Origin: Patescibacteria group bacterium
GTDB lineage: Bacteria; Patescibacteriota; Minisyncoccia; Moranbacterales; UBA1568
Length of the DNA stretch: 6,506 nt
Direction: 5' to 3'
Assembly: GCA_030916545.1 (NCBI GenBank)
Contig: JAUPWI010000085.1
Coordinates: forward strand, 1 to 6,506
Of the stretch, positions 5,594-6,506 are shown one piece after another. The notes under the pieces are model-generated. The model saw nothing but the letters and a program-made list of their open reading frames with translations, was not told the origin of the DNA and searched no databases. Both the position numbers and the translations under genes were made by a program. How positions within the stretch are numbered: position 1 is the stretch's first letter; each line of letters begins with the position of its first letter.

Positions 5594-6506
5594 TCAGAGT
5601 ATTGCCCTCAAATGCTTTCTGGCTCGAGAAAGACGTAATTTGGTAGCATTTTCAGATACACCAAGAAGGACCGATATTTCATGTACCGAAAAACCCTTCT
5701 GATATTTCATCGAAAGTATTTCACGCTCTGACGGACGTAAAGCCGGAGAATCAAACACACGTTCTACTACAGAAGAAGTTGGAGTAGCAAAACTCGCTGC
5801 ATCTTCACTCGCCCGATCATCAAAGAGCGCAACCGTTTGTTTCTTGCGGTAATGATTCACGAGGAGGTTATGAGCCACCCGAAGGAGATAGGTCCCATAC
5901 GAAGCATTAGTTGCCGTAAAACCAGGGAGATAAACAAGCGCCCGATAAAAGGTCTCCTGAGTGAAGTCCTCAGACATATCCCGATCATAGCTCAAGTGCC
6001 GGAGAAAATACCGTTTCACGAGAGATTCATACTTAACATAGAGACGACGAAACTCCCGGGCATCTGCTTGAGCTGCTTCAACCAAGATGCGGTCTTCTTC
6101 ACGGGCAGCAAAACGCTCACAAAGAGGATGGATTAACTCGCTGGTGATAAAATCGCCCAAAGCCCCTTTTTGCTTCTGAAGATCAGTTTTGGTTTCTGTC
6201 TCCGTTTGAGTCGCAAACCAACGTTTCGCCCACGCAAAAAAACGAGTCTCCGAAACCCGCATCCCTGTCCCAAAAAGTTGCTGAAAATCAGCTCCGAATC
6301 GCTCCATCGCTCCATCTCCCTCAAGATGAAATGGTTGAGCAGCGATAAAAAAACGTATTTCCTTATTCCCCTCAACGAGAGGAGCAATGTGCACACGTTC
6401 TCGATACTGTTGCCCGTTTTTTCGTTGATTGTCTATGTCCGCAATCACAGAACGTCGACGCCCGAGCTCTTCCCATAAGGAATCATAAAAAACGCGCGGC
6501 ATATGC
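5594..6506 (-). CDS. PAS domain-sigma-70 family (ECF-like) sigma factor fusion, 5'-truncated by window edge
   Basis: The 302 residues from the first in-window ATG (6502) end in an ECF-like sigma factor. Region 2 spans about 152-221 (FRRLYVKYESLVKRYF, then DMSEDFTQETFYRA and the LLRVAHNLLVNHYRK segment that binds the -10 element). Region 4 spans about 253-302 (LRPSEREILSMKYQKG, then the helix-turn-helix FSVHEISVLLGVSENATKLRLSRARK). Ahead of these, residues 5-56 have the form of the second half of a PAS domain: FYDSLWEEL, NQRKNG, then IAPL and a final IRFFIAAQ strand. Because the ATG falls inside that fold and the frame stays open to the edge (one more codon, CAT), the real start is probably outside the window and the first half of the PAS domain with it. 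Residues 57-151 are a mostly helical linker. The PAS part may bind a cofactor or ligand and control sigma activity directly; that is inference. Sigma assignment is firm; PAS assignment is by motif only. Confidence 0.85.
   Translation of the reverse strand, partial: HMPRVFYDSLWEELGRRRSVIADIDNQRKNGQQYRERVHIAPLVEGNKEIRFFIAAQPFHLEGDGAMERFGADFQQLFGTGMRVSETRFFAWAKRWFATQTETETKTDLQKQKGALGDFITSELIHPLCERFAAREEDRILVEAAQADAREFRRLYVKYESLVKRYFLRHLSYDRDMSEDFTQETFYRALVYLPGFTATNASYGTYLLRVAHNLLVNHYRKKQTVALFDDRASEDAASFATPTSSVVERVFDSPALRPSEREILSMKYQKGFSVHEISVLLGVSENATKLRLSRARKHLRAIL

Noticed and set aside
5594..6502. Treating the ATG at 6502 as the true start of the sigma gene
   Set aside because: The ATG sits within what looks like a PAS fold, the frame stays open to the window edge, and no ribosome binding site can be seen, so the gene is more likely truncated.

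Overview
All six genes recognised in this 6.5 kb window lie on the minus strand, so the biological order runs from high to low coordinates. No convincing gene was found on the plus strand; the plus-strand open frames are shadows of these genes. There are no RNA genes, CRISPR arrays or insertion sequences that I can see. The gene set suggests an anaerobic or fermentative bacterium, probably of the Patescibacteria/CPR type. The clues are a compact Pif1-type helicase opening directly on its P-loop, an oxygen-independent ribonucleotide reductase cassette, and a DUF2202 ferritin-like protein. This placement rests on the style of the proteins, not on a marker gene. TGA is used as a stop, so the UGA=Gly codes of some CPR lineages do not apply.

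Right end (5594-6506): the C-terminal part of a gene, open at the window edge, that joins the second half of a PAS sensory domain to sigma-70 regions 2 and 4. This looks like a sensor-sigma factor fusion. A 176-bp spacer with a possible promoter follows.

Centre (2314-5417): a class III (anaerobic) ribonucleotide reductase cassette. The large subunit NrdD (716 aa) has an ATP-cone, the catalytic core and a C-terminal zinc-type Cys motif. It lacks the RVxGY glycyl-radical motif expected after that Cys motif. The motif is instead on a separate 62-aa protein encoded 50 nt downstream, followed after 6 nt by the radical-SAM activase NrdG. The radical-bearing domain therefore appears to be supplied in trans. 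The frame of the small gene is also open backwards into the A-rich end of nrdD, so a -1 frameshift or a homopolymer error is an alternative to check.

Left part: a membrane-anchored ferritin-like DUF2202 protein (1504-2232) with two ExxH motifs and a Gly/Gln/Arg-rich tether. It is separated from nrdG by a weak terminator-like hairpin and a perfect 13-nt palindrome, and is followed by a strong intrinsic terminator (1453-1480). Last comes a Pif1/RecD-like helicase (1-1391) that runs off the left edge.

A plausible reading is a redox-related neighbourhood: a PAS-sigma factor that could sense oxygen or redox state, anaerobic dNTP synthesis, and a di-iron ferritin-like protein. The regulatory link is inference from gene order only.
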